A DNA stretch of 14,809 nucleotides from Bacteroidales bacterium. Its GTDB lineage: Bacteria > Bacteroidota > Bacteroidia > Bacteroidales > P3. Every line of letters begins with the position of its first letter. The first letter of the stretch is position 1. A program made the translations under genes and the position numbers. The notes beneath the pieces are model-generated. The model searched no databases. It saw nothing but the letters and a program-made list of their open reading frames with translations, and had not been told where the DNA came from. The stretch covers positions 1-14,809 of the forward strand of contig DUQY01000275.1 in the NCBI GenBank assembly GCA_012837565.1. Reading direction: 5' to 3'. Below are positions 13,633-14,809 of the stretch, piece by piece.

Positions 13633-14361
13633 ATGAATAGATTAGACAAAAAAGTTGCTATTATTACTGGCGGAGCTGCTGGTATTGGTGAGGCAACTGC
13701 AAGAAAATTTAAACAAGAAGGTGCTCAAGTAATAATTTGGGACTTAGATGAGACAAAAGGAAATGCATTAGCTAAAGAGCTTGGAGCTACCTTTGCAAAA
13801 GTAAACACAGCTAACTACGAAGAAATTGAAGTAGCTGCAAAAGCTGTTAACGACCAATTTGGCAGAATTGATATCCTTATCAACAACGCAGGAATAACTC
13901 GTGATAGCTCAGTAAAGAAAATGACCGTTCAACAATGGCAACAAGTAATTGATGTAAACTTATCAGGAGTTTTCTATTGTTCGAAAATCATTAGCGAATA
14001 TATGGTAGCAAACAACTGGGGAAGAATAATCAATGCTTCATCTGTTGTAGGAGTATACGGAAACTTCGGACAAGCTAACTATGTAGCAACAAAATCAGGA
14101 ATCATTGGAATGACAAAAACTTTTGCAAGAGAGTTTGGTCGCAAGGGAATTACTGTTAATGCTATTGCACCAGGATTTGTATCAACCGAAATGGTTGCAG
14201 CAATGCCAGAAGACGTTTTAGCAGGAATGAAAGCTAAGGTGCCAATTGGTCGTCTTGGAGAACCAAAAGAAATAGCTAACGTATATGCTTTCCTTTCTTC
14301 AGATGAGGCATCATACATCAACGGTCACACAATAAGTGTTGACGGTGGAATGACTGTATAA
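13633..14361 (+). CDS. fabG: FabG/PhaB-like short-chain reductase, probable acetoacetyl-CoA reductase
   Basis: This 242-aa classical SDR has the cofactor loop TGGAAGIGE (12-20), NNAG (84-87), and the catalytic triad Ser137, Tyr150, Lys154 in INASSVVG and QANYVATKSG. The conserved C-terminal SDEASYINGHTISVDGG completes it. By sequence it could be a fatty-acid FabG. By context (thiolase, PhaJ-type hydratase, acyl-CoA dehydrogenase) it more likely interconverts acetoacetyl-CoA and (R)-3-hydroxybutyryl-CoA. An acidic residue (Asp37 in IIWDLD) ends the second beta strand, which in SDRs usually favours NAD(H) over NADP(H) and would suit a fermentative role. No acyl-carrier-protein gene is near. Confidence 0.88.
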   Translation: MNRLDKKVAIITGGAAGIGEATARKFKQEGAQVIIWDLDETKGNALAKELGATFAKVNTANYEEIEVAAKAVNDQFGRIDILINNAGITRDSSVKKMTVQQWQQVIDVNLSGVFYCSKIISEYMVANNWGRIINASSVVGVYGNFGQANYVATKSGIIGMTKTFAREFGRKGITVNAIAPGFVSTEMVAAMPEDVLAGMKAKVPIGRLGEPKEIANVYAFLSSDEASYINGHTISVDGGMTV

Positions 14362-14398
14362 TAATATATTAATCAGAATAATATAAATAAAAAAAATA

Positions 14399-14461
14399 AT
14401 GAGTGAGCAAAAACATATAAAGGTTATTATTGCTGATGATGTTGCTGTGAAACTTGATTAA
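14399..14461 (+). CDS. 20-codon ORF before a terminator-like hairpin
   Basis: An ATG preceded by an A-rich leader opens 20 codons, MSEQKHIKVIIADD and six more residues, ending at TAA. The stop is 7 nt before a strong hairpin with a T-run, and the acyl-CoA dehydrogenase starts shortly after. The peptide is not unusually rich in one amino acid, though it has four lysines. It could be a leader peptide of an attenuator, the remnant of a deleted gene (IKVIIADD recalls response-regulator or dehydrogenase N-termini), or a chance ORF. Confidence 0.3.
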   Translation: MSEQKHIKVIIADDVAVKLD

Positions 14462-14468
14462 TACAATC

Positions 14469-14499
14469 ATGGCGGGGAGATTATATCCTCGCCATTTTT
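14469..14499 (+). terminator. Rho-independent terminator-like hairpin upstream of the acyl-CoA dehydrogenase gene
   Basis: ATGGCGGGG (14469-14477) pairs with CCTCGCCAT (14487-14495) through nine base pairs with one G-T wobble and a 9-nt loop, followed by a TTTTT run. This is the clearest intrinsic terminator in the window. It lies only 22 nt before the next ATG, with no promoter match in between, so it either ends the kam transcript incompletely or acts as an attenuator. Confidence 0.75.
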
Positions 14500-14521
14500 A
14501 ATATATAAACAAAATTAAGAA

Positions 14522-14809
14522 ATGGATTTTAGCTTAAAAATAGAAGAAGAACTATTTCTGCAAATGATAAGAGAATTTGCTGAAAAAGAAGTTAAGCCCT
14601 TAGCTGCTGAGATAGACGAATTGGAGAGATTCCCTACTGAGTTGGTTAATAAGATGGGTACAATTGGGTTAATGGGTATTCCTGTACCTGTTCAGTATGG
14701 TGGTCAAGGTGGCACAAACCAAATGTACTCAATGGCAGTTGAAGAACTTTCAAGAGTTTGCGGAACAACAGGAGTTGTGGTTTCAGCTCATACTTCACTA
14801 TGCGTTGCT
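14522..14809 (+). CDS. bcd: Acyl-CoA dehydrogenase, probable butyryl-CoA dehydrogenase (5' part)
   Basis: The first 96 codons are present and the frame is open to the window edge. The sequence is the N-terminal helical domain of the acyl-CoA dehydrogenase family: a start MDFSLKIEEELFLQMIREFA, then EKEVKPLAAEIDE, GLMGIPVPVQYGGQGG (the conserved G-L-GI-P-YGG segment), and MAVEELSRVCGTTGVVVSAHTSL. In butyrate producers this FAD enzyme, with electron-transfer flavoprotein, reduces crotonyl-CoA to butyryl-CoA, which is the missing step between the hydratase and CoA-transferase encoded upstream. The substrate-binding and catalytic Glu regions are outside the window. etfB and etfA would be expected next. 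Short-chain specificity is inferred from context only. Confidence 0.9.
   Translation, partial: MDFSLKIEEELFLQMIREFAEKEVKPLAAEIDELERFPTELVNKMGTIGLMGIPVPVQYGGQGGTNQMYSMAVEELSRVCGTTGVVVSAHTSLCVA

Overview
The window looks like chromosomal DNA of an anaerobic, fermenting member of the Bacteroidota. It is AT-rich by eye. Two of its putative promoters carry the Bacteroidota signature (TTTG, 20-nt spacer, TAnnTTTG), most genes lack a clear Shine-Dalgarno sequence, and it holds a lysine-fermentation and butyrate gene set of the kind known from Porphyromonas-like anaerobes and clostridia. The phylum is inferred; there is no rRNA or marker gene here.

Region 1 (1-1424, minus strand) is a probable antibacterial toxin module. 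It reads, in transcription order: a promoter, a short ORF overlapping an unrecognised 193-aa ORF in another frame, a perfect 10-bp hairpin, a Tae4-family cell-wall amidase, and the first 11 codons of a gene that starts like a signal peptide and is the likely immunity protein. Region 2 (1425-1753) is intergenic and carries tandem 21-22-bp repeats.

Region 3 (1754-7468, minus strand) is a complete pyruvate dehydrogenase-type operon: E1 alpha, E1 beta, E2, E3 and a lipoate-protein ligase. The genes are packed with 5-19-nt gaps behind a leader of roughly 265 nt that contains four 21-bp tandem repeats. Region 4 (7495-8415, minus strand) is a single YeiH-family membrane protein.

Region 5 (8635-14809, plus strand) is a lysine-to-butyrate operon: kamD, kamE (adenosylcobalamin/PLP lysine 5,6-aminomutase), the beta subunit of a butyrate/acetoacetate-type CoA-transferase, a thiolase, a MaoC/PhaJ-type (R)-enoyl-CoA hydratase, a FabG/PhaB-type reductase, a 20-codon ORF followed by a terminator-like hairpin, and the start of an acyl-CoA dehydrogenase cut by the window edge. 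The aminomutase feeds 3,5-diaminohexanoate towards crotonyl-CoA. The acyl-CoA dehydrogenase would reduce crotonyl-CoA to butyryl-CoA, the CoA-transferase would move CoA from butyryl-CoA to acetoacetate, and the thiolase would split acetoacetyl-CoA into two acetyl-CoA. The hydratase and reductase would join crotonyl-CoA and acetoacetyl-CoA through the (R)-3-hydroxy intermediate. Several expected genes (kamA, kdd, kce, kal, the CoA-transferase alpha subunit, etfAB) are not in the window.

The points most worth following up are the Tae4 module with its overlapping ORFs and hairpin, the 21-22-bp repeat arrays at both ends of the PDH operon, the (R)-specific C4 branch inside a lysine-fermentation operon, and the small ORF plus terminator placed just before the acyl-CoA dehydrogenase.
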